In this document: positions 1 through 8,109 of the stretch, in pieces | Position numbering within the stretch: position 1 is the stretch's first letter | Layout: each line of letters starts with the position of its first letter | Assembly (NCBI GenBank): GCA_910578575.1 | Contig: CAJTQP010000001.1 | Coordinates: forward strand, 1-64,000 | Direction: 5' to 3' | Origin: an uncultured Oscillospiraceae bacterium | GTDB taxonomy: Bacteria > Bacillota > Clostridia > Oscillospirales > Oscillospiraceae | DNA length: 64,000 nt | Notes under the pieces: model-generated | Told to the model about the DNA's origin: nothing | What the model saw: only the letters and a program-made list of their open reading frames with translations | The model's database searches: none | Translations under genes and position numbers: made by a program

Positions 1-112
1 AATGATGAACCAAAGAAAAATATCCCTGCGCCGCAAGACACAAGGATATGAAGCAATCATAATGGACTGCATCCTCGGCAGGATTTACGGTGACCTGCTG
101 TCTTTGGAACGC
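1..112 (-). promoter_or_regulatory. Ribosomal protein L10 leader (rplJ operon, cut by window edge)
   Basis: Read on the minus strand, the segment after the promoter contains AAAGACAGCAGG followed by AATCCTGCCGAGG, the conserved core of Firmicutes L10 leaders. There the L10-(L12)4 complex binds its own mRNA and represses rplJ-rplL. rplJ itself would lie just left of the window. The position directly after rplA is the expected one. The 3' part of the leader is not visible. Confidence 0.85.
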
Positions 113-118
113 GAAAGC

Positions 119-147
119 ATTATACCATCCCCCAAAGGCCCCGTCAA
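119..147 (-). promoter_or_regulatory. Sigma-A promoter for rplJ-rplL, embedded in a hairpin
   Basis: Minus strand: TTGACG (142-147), 17-bp spacer, TATAAT (119-124). The -35 box and most of the spacer lie inside an inverted repeat at 129-160 (CCCCCAAAGGC / GCCTTTGGGGG). That repeat has no U-tract, so it is not an obvious intrinsic terminator for rplA. Confidence 0.8.
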
Positions 148-184
148 GAGCCTTTGGGGGAAAGATATCGAATTTTTGAAAATC

Positions 185-877
185 TTAGCTGAGCTTGGCA
201 GCGTTGATCTTGATGCCGGGGCCCATGGTAGAGGCGATGACGCAGCTCTTGATATAGGTGCCCTTGGCGGCGGCGGGCTTGGCCTTCAGGATGGCGCCGA
301 TGAGGGTGGAGAAGTTCTCACCCAGCTTCTCTGCGCCGAAGGAGACCTTGCCGATGGGGCAGTGGATGATGTTGGTCTTGTCCAGACGGTACTCCACCTT
401 ACCGGCCTTGGCTTCCTGGACGGCATTGGCCACGTTGGGGGTGACGGTGCCAGCCTTGGGGGAGGGCATCAGGCCCTTGGGGCCCAGGACCTTACCCAGA
501 CGGCCCACGACACTCATCATGTCGGGGGAGGCGATCACCACGTCGAAGTCGAACCAGTTCTCCTGCTGGATCTTCTGGGCCAGGTCGGCCTCGCCTACGT
601 AATCCGCGCCGGCTTCCTTGGCGGCGTCGGCCTTGTCGCCCTTGGCGAACACCAGCACGCGGGGCACCTTGCCGGTGCCGTGGGGCAGGACGATGGCGCC
701 GCGGACCTGCTGGTCTGCGTGGCGGGAGTCAACGCCCAGCTTTACGTGCAGTTCCACAGTCTCGTCGAACTTAGCGGGGGCGGTCTTGACGATGAGGTCC
801 ATGGCCTCGGCGGTGTCGTACAGGTTGGTCTTGTCGATCTGCTTTGCGCAGTCCTGATATTTCTTTCCTCTAAACAT
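185..877 (-). CDS. rplA: 50S ribosomal protein L1
   Basis: This 230-residue protein has the usual bacterial L1 length. It begins [10 protein letters not shown] and contains the family signature around [18 protein letters not shown], and ends with the typical [10 protein letters not shown] region. L1 forms the L1 stalk of the 50S subunit near the E site, and in many bacteria represses its own operon by binding the mRNA. It lies 14 bp after rplK with a purine-rich SD (GGGGG) before the ATG. It is the last gene of the nusG-rplK-rplA unit, and a new promoter for rplJ follows immediately. Identification is firm. Confidence 0.97.
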   Translation of the reverse strand: MFRGKKYQDCAKQIDKTNLYDTAEAMDLIVKTAPAKFDETVELHVKLGVDSRHADQQVRGAIVLPHGTGKVPRVLVFAKGDKADAAKEAGADYVGEADLAQKIQQENWFDFDVVIASPDMMSVVGRLGKVLGPKGLMPSPKAGTVTPNVANAVQEAKAGKVEYRLDKTNIIHCPIGKVSFGAEKLGENFSTLIGAILKAKPAAAKGTYIKSCVIASTMGPGIKINAAKLS

Positions 878-891
878 TTGCTTCTACCCCC

Positions 892-1317
892 TTACTCGCC
901 TACGACCACGCCCATGGAGCGGGCGGTGCCGGCGATCATGCTCATGGCAGCCTCGATGCTGCTGGCGTTGAGGTCGCGCATCTTGGTCTCAGCGATCTTG
1001 CGCACATCTTCCTTGCTGATGGTGGCCACCTTCTCCTTGTTGGGCACACCAGAGGCTTTTTCCAGGTTGCAGGCCTTCTTGATGAGGACTGCCGCCGGGG
1101 GCGTCTTGGTGATGAAGGAGAAGGAGCGGTCGGCGTAGACGGTGATGACCACGGGGATGATCAGCCCGGCGTCGTTCTTGGTGCGCTCGTTGAACTCCTT
1201 GGTGAAGGCGGAGATATTGATGCCGTGCTGGCCCAGGGCAGGGCCCACGGGGGGCGCCGGGGTTGCTTTCCCGGCGGGGATCTGTAATTTGACGTATCCA
1301 GTAACTTTCTGTGCCAC
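892..1317 (-). CDS. rplK: 50S ribosomal protein L11
   Basis: The 141 residues match L11 from end to end: an N-terminal domain with [19 protein letters not shown] and a C-terminal RNA-binding domain ending [13 protein letters not shown]11 binds the GTPase-associated centre of 23S rRNA and is needed for stringent-response signalling and factor binding. The start is ATG at 1317, preceded by GGAGGTGCT. The gene follows nusG after 111 bp that hold a hairpin and a candidate L1-binding motif, and is co-transcribed with rplA. Confidence 0.97.
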   Translation of the reverse strand: MAQKVTGYVKLQIPAGKATPAPPVGPALGQHGINISAFTKEFNERTKNDAGLIIPVVITVYADRSFSFITKTPPAAVLIKKACNLEKASGVPNKEKVATISKEDVRKIAETKMRDLNASSIEAAMSMIAGTARSMGVVVGE

Positions 1318-1340
1318 TTAGAGCACCTCCATTTTGTAAA

Positions 1341-1372
1341 TGTGGTTGGACGGAGCGGTGAGCTCCTCCCAC
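1341..1372 (-). promoter_or_regulatory. Candidate L1-binding site in the rplK leader
   Basis: On the minus strand GTGGGAGG is followed, after a short GC-rich hairpin, by CCAACCACA. This gives an asymmetric helix of the kind L1 binds both in 23S rRNA and in L11-L1 operon mRNAs. It sits 23 nt upstream of the rplK start. A separate GC hairpin (TGCGGGG/CCCCGCA, about 1376-1394) lies just before it. The function is inferred from motif and position. Confidence 0.55.
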
Positions 1373-1428
1373 GCCTGCGGGGCCGGACCCCGCAAGTCAT
1401 AACGAACAGTGGAGGGGGGCCCTCCCTG

Positions 1429-1947
1429 TTAAATGGACTCGATTTGGTCCAAATCCAGCTCCACCGGGGTCTCCCGGCCGAACATGGACACCACGACCCG
1501 GACCTTCTGGCGCTCGGTGTCGATCTCTTCCACGGTGCCTAGGAAGGATTCCAGGGCGCCGTCGGTGATGCGCACGCTGCTGCCCACCTCGTAGCTGACC
1601 AAGACCTCCCGCTTCTCCACACCCAGGGAGGAGATCTCCGTCTCGGTGAGGGGGATGGCCTTGTTGCCGGAACCCACGAAACCCGTGACGCCCCGGACGT
1701 TGCGCACCAGGTGCCAGGTCTCGTCGGTCATCACCATCTTCACCAGCACATAGCCGGGGAACACCTTGCGCTCCACGGTTTTGGGGCCGGCGTCGGTGAT
1801 CTCGGTGACGGTCTCCAGGGGGATGTTCACCGCCTGGATGAGCTCCCCCATGTTGCGGTTTTCCACAGCCTTTTCAATGGTGGCCTTTACGGTGTTTTCA
1901 TACCCGGAATAGGTGTGGGCCACATACCATTTCGCTTCTTCAGCCAT
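1429..1947 (-). CDS. nusG: Transcription termination/antitermination protein NusG
   Basis: The 172-residue protein begins MAEEAKWYVAHTYSGYENTV, the canonical NusG N-terminal (NGN) fold that contacts the RNA polymerase clamp. It ends with a KOW domain containing ESFLGTVEEIDTERQKVRV and VSMFGRETPVELDLDQIE. It links polymerase to Rho or the ribosome and promotes pausing or processivity depending on context. It lies 16 bp after secE on the same transcript, the standard order in bacteria. ATG at 1947 follows AGGAGAACGTT. Confidence 0.97.
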   Translation of the reverse strand: MAEEAKWYVAHTYSGYENTVKATIEKAVENRNMGELIQAVNIPLETVTEITDAGPKTVERKVFPGYVLVKMVMTDETWHLVRNVRGVTGFVGSGNKAIPLTETEISSLGVEKREVLVSYEVGSSVRITDGALESFLGTVEEIDTERQKVRVVVSMFGRETPVELDLDQIESI

Positions 1948-1963
1948 AACGTTCTCCTAAACC

Positions 1964-2305
1964 TCAGCGGCCGAAGAGGGAGAGCAGGGCGTCGATGAGG
2001 GCGCTTGCGATGCCGTCGAAGATCCAGACAATGACGCCCACGACGATGACGCAGACGATCACAATGCCGGTGTTCCTGAGGGTCTCCGCGCGGGAGGGCC
2101 AGGCAACCTTTTTCAGCTCCGCCTTCAGCTCCCGGAAGAAGCGGCCGATGCGCTTGCCGATGCCGGGCTTCTTGTCCTTGTCGGCCTTGGCCTTGTCCTT
2201 TTTGGGCTTGGGGGCCTTGGGCTCCTTAGCTTCTTTGCTCTCCTTGGTGTCCTTCAGCTGCGTCGTCTCGGTTTCGTCCAGGTTCTGCTTTTCCTTTTCA
2301 GACAT
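1964..2305 (-). CDS. secE: Preprotein translocase subunit SecE
   Basis: The last 60 residues are a typical SecE: an amphipathic helix (RFFRELKAELKKVAWPSR) and one transmembrane helix (GIVIVCVIVVGVIVWIFDGI). The N-terminal half is a long Lys/Glu-rich extension, common in Clostridia. SecE clamps the SecY channel in the membrane. A GTG at 2317 would touch the SD AAGAAGG, so the ATG at 2305 (12 nt from the SD) is preferred. It sits between rpmG and nusG. Confidence 0.93.
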   Translation of the reverse strand: MSEKEKQNLDETETTQLKDTKESKEAKEPKAPKPKKDKAKADKDKKPGIGKRIGRFFRELKAELKKVAWPSRAETLRNTGIVIVCVIVVGVIVWIFDGIASALIDALLSLFGR

Positions 2306-2348
2306 TCGTTGGTTCACCCTTCTTTCTTAGAGAGAATATGGGCCGTCA

Positions 2349-2513
2349 TCACTTAGTCTCGCTATGAACGGTGTGCTTTCTGCAGAAGGGGCAGTACTTG
2401 TTCATTTCTAAGCGGTCAGGGGTATTCTTCTTGTTTTTCATAGTGTTGTAATTGCGCTGCTTGCATTCGTTGCATCTGAGGGTGATCTTCACCCGTGCGC
2501 CGGCTTTTGCCAT
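2349..2513 (-). CDS. rpmG: 50S ribosomal protein L33
   Basis: This short gene encodes 54 residues, [20 protein letters not shown] to HTVHSETK. It has two CxxC pairs (CNEC, CPFC) that bind zinc, as in the Zn-type L33 paralogue. L33 sits near the E site of the 50S subunit. The start is supported by a strong SD (AAAGGAGG) 10 nt upstream. It is the first gene of the rpmG-secE-nusG transcript and has a leader of about 240 nt. Confidence 0.96.
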   Translation of the reverse strand: MAKAGARVKITLRCNECKQRNYNTMKNKKNTPDRLEMNKYCPFCRKHTVHSETK

Positions 2514-2751
2514 GTCGCGGCACCTCCTTTACGATGTTCGGCCCCGGAAAAGAAAGTGCCGGAAGCCGGCGCTCGTCTTAATCCAGGCGAAGGCCAGTCC
2601 CCGACAGTTCTATCTATCTCACACGCTGCGTGGAGCGCGAAAAAGAACACGGTTGGATCGGCTTTCTTTGCCTCCCTATGTCCGATGCGGTCAAGGGTTT
2701 GCGGGCAGATACCGTTAATCTACGCACAAAAATAAAGCCCTTTTCATAGGT
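2514..2751 (-). other. Long untranslated leader of rpmG-secE-nusG, nothing recognised
   Basis: About 240 nt separate the promoter from rpmG. I see no tRNA, known riboswitch or credible reading frame. One short hairpin (GCCGG-CTT-CCGGC, about 2557-2569, followed on the minus strand by ACTTTCTTTT) resembles a weak attenuator. A 10-codon frame near the 5' end has no SD. Confidence 0.4.
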
Positions 2752-2757
2752 GCTACT

Positions 2758-2787
2758 ATAGTACCATGCTTGTCCCGGAACTGTCAA
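2758..2787 (-). promoter_or_regulatory. Promoter of rpmG-secE-nusG
   Basis: Minus strand: TTGACA (2782-2787), 18-bp spacer, TACTAT (2758-2763). The -35 is a consensus match and the -10 differs at one base. Confidence 0.7.
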
Positions 2788-2823
2788 GAGACTTTTCCTG
2801 TAGGATTTTACCGAAAATGAACG

Positions 2824-2852
2824 AAAAAAGGGAGCCGCAGTCGGCGGCCCCC
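2824..2852 (-). terminator. Terminator of the flippase unit
   Basis: Minus strand: GGGGGCCGC, a 5-nt loop, GCGGCTCCC, then TTTTTT, just after the flippase stop codon. One C/A mismatch in the stem. Confidence 0.75.
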
Positions 2853-2867
2853 AGGGATTTTTCTGCT

Positions 2868-4391
2868 TTAAGTTTTCCGATGCAGCAGGCGGCTGGTGAG
2901 GAGCGTGACGAAATAACGAAATTCCTCCCGCCGGTGGTAGGCCAGCAGATAGCCCAGGTTCCCCCCCACCAGGCACAGGGCGGCTTTTTCGCAGAACAGG
3001 ACCATGCCGCTGCCAGGGAGCAGGGAGCAGAGGAACCACACCGCCCCCCCGGTGGCCACAGTGACCAGGGTGTTGACGGCGTAGTCCAGGAAGTAGCGCT
3101 TCACCGGAGCGTGGAAACCGTAGTGAAACAGCACTACCGGCTCGATCCAGAAGCAGGTGGTCATGGTGCTGAGGAAGGTGCCGATGAAGATACCCGTCAC
3201 CCCGTAGGGGATGGCCAGGGCGGCGGAGACCGTCAGGTTGATGACGGACTCGGCAATGGGCTTGTGGCGGTCGTACCAGTAGAGCCCGTATGCGTCCCGG
3301 AAGGTGAGGGTGGCCTGGCGCATCCCCGTCACATAGAAGTTCAGGGCGATGAGACAGACGATCTCCTGGGAGAACAGGAAGGCCTCCCCCAGCCACAGAT
3401 CGATGAAGGGGTTGAACAGCACCGCCAGGCAGATGGCGGAGAAGCCAAAGAGCCAGCCCCCGGCGAAGTTGACCTTCCAATACACCGGCAGGGCCCGGTC
3501 AGACGCCTTGGTGGCCCCCAGGTTCCCCACGCTGGCGGTGAGGGAGCGGAAGAGCTGCCCATATACGGTGGTCAGGCCGTTGGTGACCATGAGGTAGTTG
3601 GAGTAGAGGCCCACGGAGATGGAGCCCACAAAGGCGGAGATCAGTAGGTTGTCTGTGCCGAACACCACCACGCCCCCTACCCGGTGGGTGAGCAGGGCCT
3701 TGGTGTTGCGCAGGATGGCCTGTTTCGTCTCCTGAGGCAGGGGCGGCGGCGTGGCCTTTTTCAGATAGGGATAGAGCCGGTTGGCCTGGTAGGTGAGGAT
3801 CAGATTCTCCGTCAGGGTGGCCCCCAGCATGAGGCCCAGATAGACGAAATAGTTGTGGGTCAGCCAGAGGAACAGGGCCTGGGCCAGGAGCAGGAGCATC
3901 TTGATGCCATAGTGGCAGGTGGAGGTGATATACTGCCGCTGGTCCGCGATGATGAGGGACTGTTTATATACCCCGAAGTAGGACAGGGCCGTGTTCAGGA
4001 TAAACAGCAGGTAGATGAGATAGATGTGGGGCAGGTCCGGCATGTCCCGGATCAGCACCGGCAAGAGCGGCGTCAGGGCGCAGCCCAGCAGGGCCACGAT
4101 GCCCCCGATGGTCCAGTACACCCGGCGGAACAGGGCCATCAGGGCGGTGATCTGCTCCCGGTCGTCCTCCGCCAGGGGTTTATATAGGCTATAGGTGATG
4201 GCCCCGCCGATGCCCAGTTCCGCCAGGGAGAGCATGGAGAGGATGTTGGCAAAGGTGCCGTCCAAGCCCAGGTACTCCTGGGTGAGCACCAGCACGAATA
4301 CCTTCCGGGTGAGGAAGGCCACCAGGATACTGGCAGCCTGGAAGATCAGGGCGAATTTGATGTTTCGCAGGGAATTTTCCGTTCGGGACAT
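2868..4391 (-). CDS. Polysaccharide flippase (Wzx-like, MOP superfamily)
   Basis: A 507-residue polytopic membrane protein with about 12-14 hydrophobic helices. It starts with the amphipathic MSRTENSLRNIKFALIFQ and a first helix in AASILVAFLTRKVFV, typical of oligosaccharide flippases of the Wzx/MATE-like superfamily. Such proteins move undecaprenyl-linked glycans across the cytoplasmic membrane. It follows a family-4 glycosyltransferase by 29 bp, so the two probably build and export one surface glycan. No polymerase or other pathway gene is adjacent, so the glycan cannot be named. The start ATG has a weak SD. Confidence 0.8.
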   Translation of the reverse strand: MSRTENSLRNIKFALIFQAASILVAFLTRKVFVLVLTQEYLGLDGTFANILSMLSLAELGIGGAITYSLYKPLAEDDREQITALMALFRRVYWTIGGIVALLGCALTPLLPVLIRDMPDLPHIYLIYLLFILNTALSYFGVYKQSLIIADQRQYITSTCHYGIKMLLLLAQALFLWLTHNYFVYLGLMLGATLTENLILTYQANRLYPYLKKATPPPLPQETKQAILRNTKALLTHRVGGVVVFGTDNLLISAFVGSISVGLYSNYLMVTNGLTTVYGQLFRSLTASVGNLGATKASDRALPVYWKVNFAGGWLFGFSAICLAVLFNPFIDLWLGEAFLFSQEIVCLIALNFYVTGMRQATLTFRDAYGLYWYDRHKPIAESVINLTVSAALAIPYGVTGIFIGTFLSTMTTCFWIEPVVLFHYGFHAPVKRYFLDYAVNTLVTVATGGAVWFLCSLLPGSGMVLFCEKAALCLVGGNLGYLLAYHRREEFRYFVTLLTSRLLHRKT

Positions 4392-4420
4392 ACTGCCCTC
4401 CAGTCATGCAGCAAAGGAAC

Positions 4421-5581
4421 TCAGGGGGCCTTGCCCCCGGTGGCGCCAAGGGGATGCTGGCGCAGCAATTCGTCATAGATGGCCTCCAGCCGCCGGGCGC
4501 TGGCCTTCACGTCGTGGCCGGAGGCGGTGACGGCCTCCCGGCCTTTTCGGCGGTCGTAGGAGAAGTCGGTGGTCAGGATGGCCTCCACCCAGGGCTCCGG
4601 GGATTGGGTGGACAGATAGCGCAGCCGTTCCGTGACCTTGGCCTCCTGGGGCACTTGATCCGAGGCCAGGCAGGGTAGGCCGGCAGCTTGGGCCTCCACC
4701 AGCACCAACCCCAAACCCTCGTGGCGGGAGGGCAAGAGCAGCAGGTCGAAGGCCTGCATCCATTCCTGGGGGTTGTCCACCCAGCCCATGAAGAACACCC
4801 GGTTCTCCAGTCCATAGGACTGGATCAGCTCCTCCATGGTGCCCCGCAGCTCCCCCTCGCCCAGAAGGACCAACACTGCGTCCTCCTGCTGGCCCTTCAG
4901 GGCCCGGAGGACTTCCAGCAAAAATTCCGGATACTTCTGGTTGGTGAGACGGCCCACGAAGCCCAGGACCAGCTTGTCCTGGAGGTCGTGTTGGGTCCGG
5001 AGGCGCGCACGGGTCTCTGGGTCAAAGGCGAAGCGGTCCGCCTCGATGGTGTTGGGGAATACCTCAAAGGCGCTGCCCCCAAAGCCCCAGCGGCCGGCGT
5101 CCTGGGAGCAGGCGATGCGCTTGTTGCTGTTGCGGGCGGCGAAGGCGCGCAGCATGGCGGCTTGCAGCTGGGTCCGGGCCATGGCCAGGGAATCCGCACC
5201 GTGGAGGGCGTTGTGGGAGTGGACCAGTTGGATGGGATAGTTCAAATCTTTCGCCGCCTTGAGGAATTGCAGGTGCCAGATCCCGAAGGCGTTCAGGTTG
5301 TAGTGGATGCCCCCCTGGATTTCCGGGTGGGCCTTCCAAAAGTCCACCGGGGAGAGGTAGCCGGGCTGGTCCTTCTCATAAAATTTATAGTATTGGCGGT
5401 AGACGTGGCCCCCCAGGGCCTCCACCTCCGCCTCGTATGCGATGTCCTGGAAATGATGGCTCACCAGAAAGTCGAACTGATACCGGTTGCGGTCGATGTG
5501 GCGGTATAGGTTCAAGATGACGCTCTCGGTGCCGTAATAGCTGTCACCAAAGCCCAGGTGCAAAATTCTGATCGGGTCCAT
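4421..5581 (-). CDS. Glycosyltransferase, GT4 (GT1-like) family
   Basis: The 386-residue protein has two Rossmann domains. The N-terminal acceptor domain starts IRILHLGFGDSYYGTESVIL. The C-terminal donor domain carries VLGFVGRLTNQKYPEFLLEV and the E-x7-E region HEGLGLVLVEAQAAGLP that contacts the nucleotide sugar. It transfers a sugar from a nucleotide donor, probably to a lipid-linked surface glycan given the flippase downstream. It is the first gene of the pair and has a clear promoter about 85 bp upstream. Donor and acceptor are unknown. Confidence 0.85.
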   Translation of the reverse strand: MDPIRILHLGFGDSYYGTESVILNLYRHIDRNRYQFDFLVSHHFQDIAYEAEVEALGGHVYRQYYKFYEKDQPGYLSPVDFWKAHPEIQGGIHYNLNAFGIWHLQFLKAAKDLNYPIQLVHSHNALHGADSLAMARTQLQAAMLRAFAARNSNKRIACSQDAGRWGFGGSAFEVFPNTIEADRFAFDPETRARLRTQHDLQDKLVLGFVGRLTNQKYPEFLLEVLRALKGQQEDAVLVLLGEGELRGTMEELIQSYGLENRVFFMGWVDNPQEWMQAFDLLLLPSRHEGLGLVLVEAQAAGLPCLASDQVPQEAKVTERLRYLSTQSPEPWVEAILTTDFSYDRRKGREAVTASGHDVKASARRLEAIYDELLRQHPLGATGGKAP

Positions 5582-5664
5582 GCTCGTTCCCCCGTTTCTT
5601 GTAAAAAAGAAGGCGGGAAGCCGGTTCAGCCTGGTCTAGGCGGCTCCGGTCCCCGACAGGTTTC

Positions 5665-5693
5665 ATGTTACCATGTGCCCCCGCCCCTGTCAA
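5665..5693 (-). promoter_or_regulatory. Promoter of the glycosyltransferase-flippase unit
   Basis: Minus strand: TTGACA (5688-5693), 17-bp spacer, TAACAT (5665-5670). Confidence 0.7.
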
Positions 5694-5747
5694 GGACTTT
5701 CCCCAAAACGCCCCAGGGCCGGCGGCCCACGCAGAAAAACAATAGTA

Positions 5748-5776
5748 TTGCATTCCTGCCCCATATCTGGTATCAT
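5748..5776 (+). promoter_or_regulatory. Promoter of rubrerythrin
   Basis: TTGCAT (5748-5753), 17-bp spacer, TATCAT (5771-5776), 62 bp before the rubrerythrin ATG. No PerR-like palindrome is evident. Confidence 0.6.
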
Positions 5777-5838
5777 GACCCTAAGAGACAAGCCGTCTCA
5801 TACAAGATAAGGATGCAAACAGAAAGGAGCCGAGACCC

Positions 5839-6372
5839 ATGGAACTGAAAGGCACAAAGACAGAGGCCAACCTCTGGGAGGCCTTCGCCGGCGAGAGCCA
5901 GGCCCGCAATAAATACACCTACTACGCAGCCCAGGCCCGCAAGGACGGCTATGAGCAGATCGCCGCCTTCTTTGAAGAGACCGCCGGCAACGAAAAGGAG
6001 CACGCCAAACTCTGGTTCAAAGAGCTGGGCGGCATCGGCACCACCGCCGAAAACCTCATGGCTGCCGCCGAGGGGGAGCATGAGGAGTGGACTTCTATGT
6101 ATCAGCGCATGGCCAAGGAGGCCAGAGAGGAGGGCTTCCACCGGATCGCCGACATGTTCGCCGGGGTGGCGGAGATCGAAAAGTCCCATTATGAGCGCTA
6201 CTTAAAGCTGTTGGAGAACCTGGAGGCCAACGAGGTGTTCAAGAAGGACGCCGTGAAGGTCTGGTACTGCCGCAACTGCGGCCATCTGGAATACAGCAAC
6301 GAGGCCCCGGAGGAGTGCCCCGTCTGCGGACATCCCCAGTCCTTTTTCGAGGTCAAGGCCGACAACTATTGA
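5839..6372 (+). CDS. rbr: Rubrerythrin
   Basis: 177 residues with an N-terminal ferritin-like four-helix domain carrying the diiron ligands (AFAGESQARNKY, NEKEHAKLW, EGEHEEW, AEIEKSHYERY). A C-terminal rubredoxin domain has two CxxC knuckles (CRNCGH, CPVCGH). The enzyme reduces hydrogen peroxide to water with electrons from rubredoxin-type donors and protects anaerobes from oxidative stress. It is monocistronic: own promoter upstream, strong bidirectional terminator downstream shared with the convergent histidine kinase. ATG 5839 has AAAGGAG 12 nt upstream. Confidence 0.96.
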   Translation: MELKGTKTEANLWEAFAGESQARNKYTYYAAQARKDGYEQIAAFFEETAGNEKEHAKLWFKELGGIGTTAENLMAAAEGEHEEWTSMYQRMAKEAREEGFHRIADMFAGVAEIEKSHYERYLKLLENLEANEVFKKDAVKVWYCRNCGHLEYSNEAPEECPVCGHPQSFFEVKADNY

Positions 6373-6387
6373 GCCCCCAACAAGCAA

Positions 6388-6428
6388 ACGCCCGCCCAGG
6401 ACAAACCTGTCCGGGGCGGGCGTGTTTT
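6388..6428. terminator. Bidirectional terminator, rubrerythrin / histidine kinase
   Basis: Inverted repeat ACGCCCGCCC / GGGGCGGGCGT with an inner AGGACA/TGTCC stem. It is followed by GTTTTC on the plus strand and TTGCTTGTT on the minus strand. Confidence 0.8.
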
Positions 6429-7399
6429 CATGGCTTTCCAGGGGTGTAAAACTTGACGGTGAAGCAGGTCCCCACCCCCTCCTGGCTCTCCACGCTGAGG
6501 ATGCCGTTTTGCCTCAAAATCAGCTGGTTGGCCAGGGCCAGGCCGATCCCCACACTGTTGGGGGCACTGTTGCGGCCCTTGTAAAAGCGCTCGAAGATGT
6601 GGGGTAGCTCCTCCTTGGGGATGCCCTGGCCGTTGTCCTGGATGGTGATGGTGGTGGAGAGGTTGTGCTGGAGTACCGACAGGGCCACATAGCCCCCAGG
6701 GCTGTGCTCCACGCAGTTTTTCACCAGATTGCTCAAAGCCTCACGGGTCCACCCCCAGTCGCAGGACAGGGGGATGGGGCCGGGGCCGTAGCGTTGGCGT
6801 ATCTCCACCCCCTGGACCTCCGCCAGCACCTCTAGGGATTGGCACACGCTGTCCAGCAGGTCGCACAGTTCGCAGGGGGCGGGCTTCAGCTCCAACACCT
6901 CGGCGTCCAGCTGGGAGAGGACCAGGAGGCTGCGGATGAGCCAGTTGACCTTGTTGAGCTGGGCCTCTGCCTTGGCTACCGTCTCCAGCCGGGTCTCCTC
7001 CGGCAGCGCCGGGGTGCCCAAGATGTCCATCAAAATGCCTAGGGCGGTGAGGGGCGTTTTCAATTGGTGGGAGATATCCGCCAGCAGGTCTGCCAGATAG
7101 ACCTTCCCATGGTCCGCGGCGGTGGCCTGCTCCCGGAGCTGGTTCACCAGCTTATAGAGCTCGCTGTAGAGAATGCCCAGCTGCCCCTCCCGGCAGTGGT
7201 CCAGGGGAAAGCCCAGGGCGTGGTCCTGGAGCTGGGTGAGTTCCCGGATCAACTGGGCCAGCTGACGCTCCCGGCGCAGGTGGGTAAAGAGCTGGAGGGC
7301 TGCCAACACCACCAGCCTCAGGGCCAGCACCGGCACGGAGTACAGCAGCAGCCCCGCTCCCAGGAAGAGAAGAAAGAGTACCAGGGTCAGCTTTTTCAT
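6428..7399 (-). CDS. Sensor histidine kinase (Bce-like, intramembrane-sensing type)
   Basis: 323 residues. The first 40 form two transmembrane helices joined by only a few residues (LTLVLFLLFLGAGLLLYSVP, then LALRLVVLAALQL), so there is almost no extracellular sensor. The kinase core follows: H-box ADISHQLKTPL with His111, N-box NLVKNCVEHS, G1 DNGQGIP, F-box FERFYKG, G2 GIGLALANQ. Kinases of this shape (BceS/GraS type) sense through a partner ABC permease, and one is encoded just upstream. It is the last gene of ABC ATPase-permease-regulator-kinase, 10 bp after the regulator. Trigger unknown, probably a cell-wall-active peptide by analogy. Confidence 0.88.
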   Translation of the reverse strand: MKKLTLVLFLLFLGAGLLLYSVPVLALRLVVLAALQLFTHLRRERQLAQLIRELTQLQDHALGFPLDHCREGQLGILYSELYKLVNQLREQATAADHGKVYLADLLADISHQLKTPLTALGILMDILGTPALPEETRLETVAKAEAQLNKVNWLIRSLLVLSQLDAEVLELKPAPCELCDLLDSVCQSLEVLAEVQGVEIRQRYGPGPIPLSCDWGWTREALSNLVKNCVEHSPGGYVALSVLQHNLSTTITIQDNGQGIPKEELPHIFERFYKGRNSAPNSVGIGLALANQLILRQNGILSVESQEGVGTCFTVKFYTPGKP

Positions 7400-7409
7400 A
7401 CCCTCCCCC

Positions 7410-8075
7410 CTAGTTCAGCCGGTAGCCGATGCCCCGCACCGTCTGGATGAGGCCGTCCCCCAGCTTTTCCCGCAAACGCTTCACATACACGGTGAGGGTG
7501 TTGTCATTGACATAGTCCCCGGCGGCGTCCCAGAGCTGGTTCAGGATCTGCCCGCGGGAGAGGAGCTGCCCCCGGTTGCGTAGGAACACCAATAAGAGCT
7601 TATATTCCATGGCGGTGAGCACCACCTCCTGGCCCCCCCGGTAGACCTTGCCCTTTTGCAGGTCCACTTGATTGGCCCCCACCATCACCGGGGCGGCAGC
7701 TCCTGTCTGGCCGGGGGTACTCCGGCGCAGGACCGCTCCCATCCGGGCCAGAAGCTCCCGGACCCGGAAGGGTTTTGCGATGTAGTCGTCCCCGCCGGTT
7801 TCCAGAGCCCGGACAGTGTTCACCTCGTCATCGCAGGCGGTGAGGAAGAGGATGGGGACGCTGCTGTTTGCCCGGATGGCGTCGCAGACCTGGAAGCCGC
7901 TGCCGTCGGGGAGGCGGATGTCCAAAAGGCACAGGTCAAAGGGCGCACCCCGCGCCAGGCAGTCCAGGGCTTCCTGGACGCTGCCGGCGGTGGTGACGGC
8001 GTAACCCGCCTGGACCAGGGAGTAGCGCAGGCTGTCCAAAATGATCTCGTCGTCCTCTACCACAAATACGGTCAT
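7410..8075 (-). CDS. OmpR-family response regulator
   Basis: 221 residues. The receiver domain has acidic pocket EDD at 7-9, phospho-acceptor Asp52 (CLLDIRLPDGSG), Thr79 and Lys101 (AKPFR). The C-terminal winged helix (about 125-220) ends TVYVKRLREKLGDGLIQTVRGIGYRLN. The start is taken as ATG 8075, because the receiver fold starts there and GGAAGGGAGG precedes it. An upstream in-frame ATG at 8138 would add 21 unlike residues. It likely binds the palindrome at 11704-11717 upstream of the ABC operon, making the system autoregulatory. Confidence 0.92.
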   Translation of the reverse strand: MTVFVVEDDEIILDSLRYSLVQAGYAVTTAGSVQEALDCLARGAPFDLCLLDIRLPDGSGFQVCDAIRANSSVPILFLTACDDEVNTVRALETGGDDYIAKPFRVRELLARMGAVLRRSTPGQTGAAAPVMVGANQVDLQKGKVYRGGQEVVLTAMEYKLLLVFLRNRGQLLSRGQILNQLWDAAGDYVNDNTLTVYVKRLREKLGDGLIQTVRGIGYRLN

Positions 8076-8109
8076 AGCCGCGCCCTCCCTTCCCTGGCTG
8101 TTTTTTTGA

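Noticed and set aside
2614..3480. 288-codon frame across the rpmG leader and flippase
   Set aside because: Mostly out-of-frame flippase sequence crossing a promoter and a terminator.
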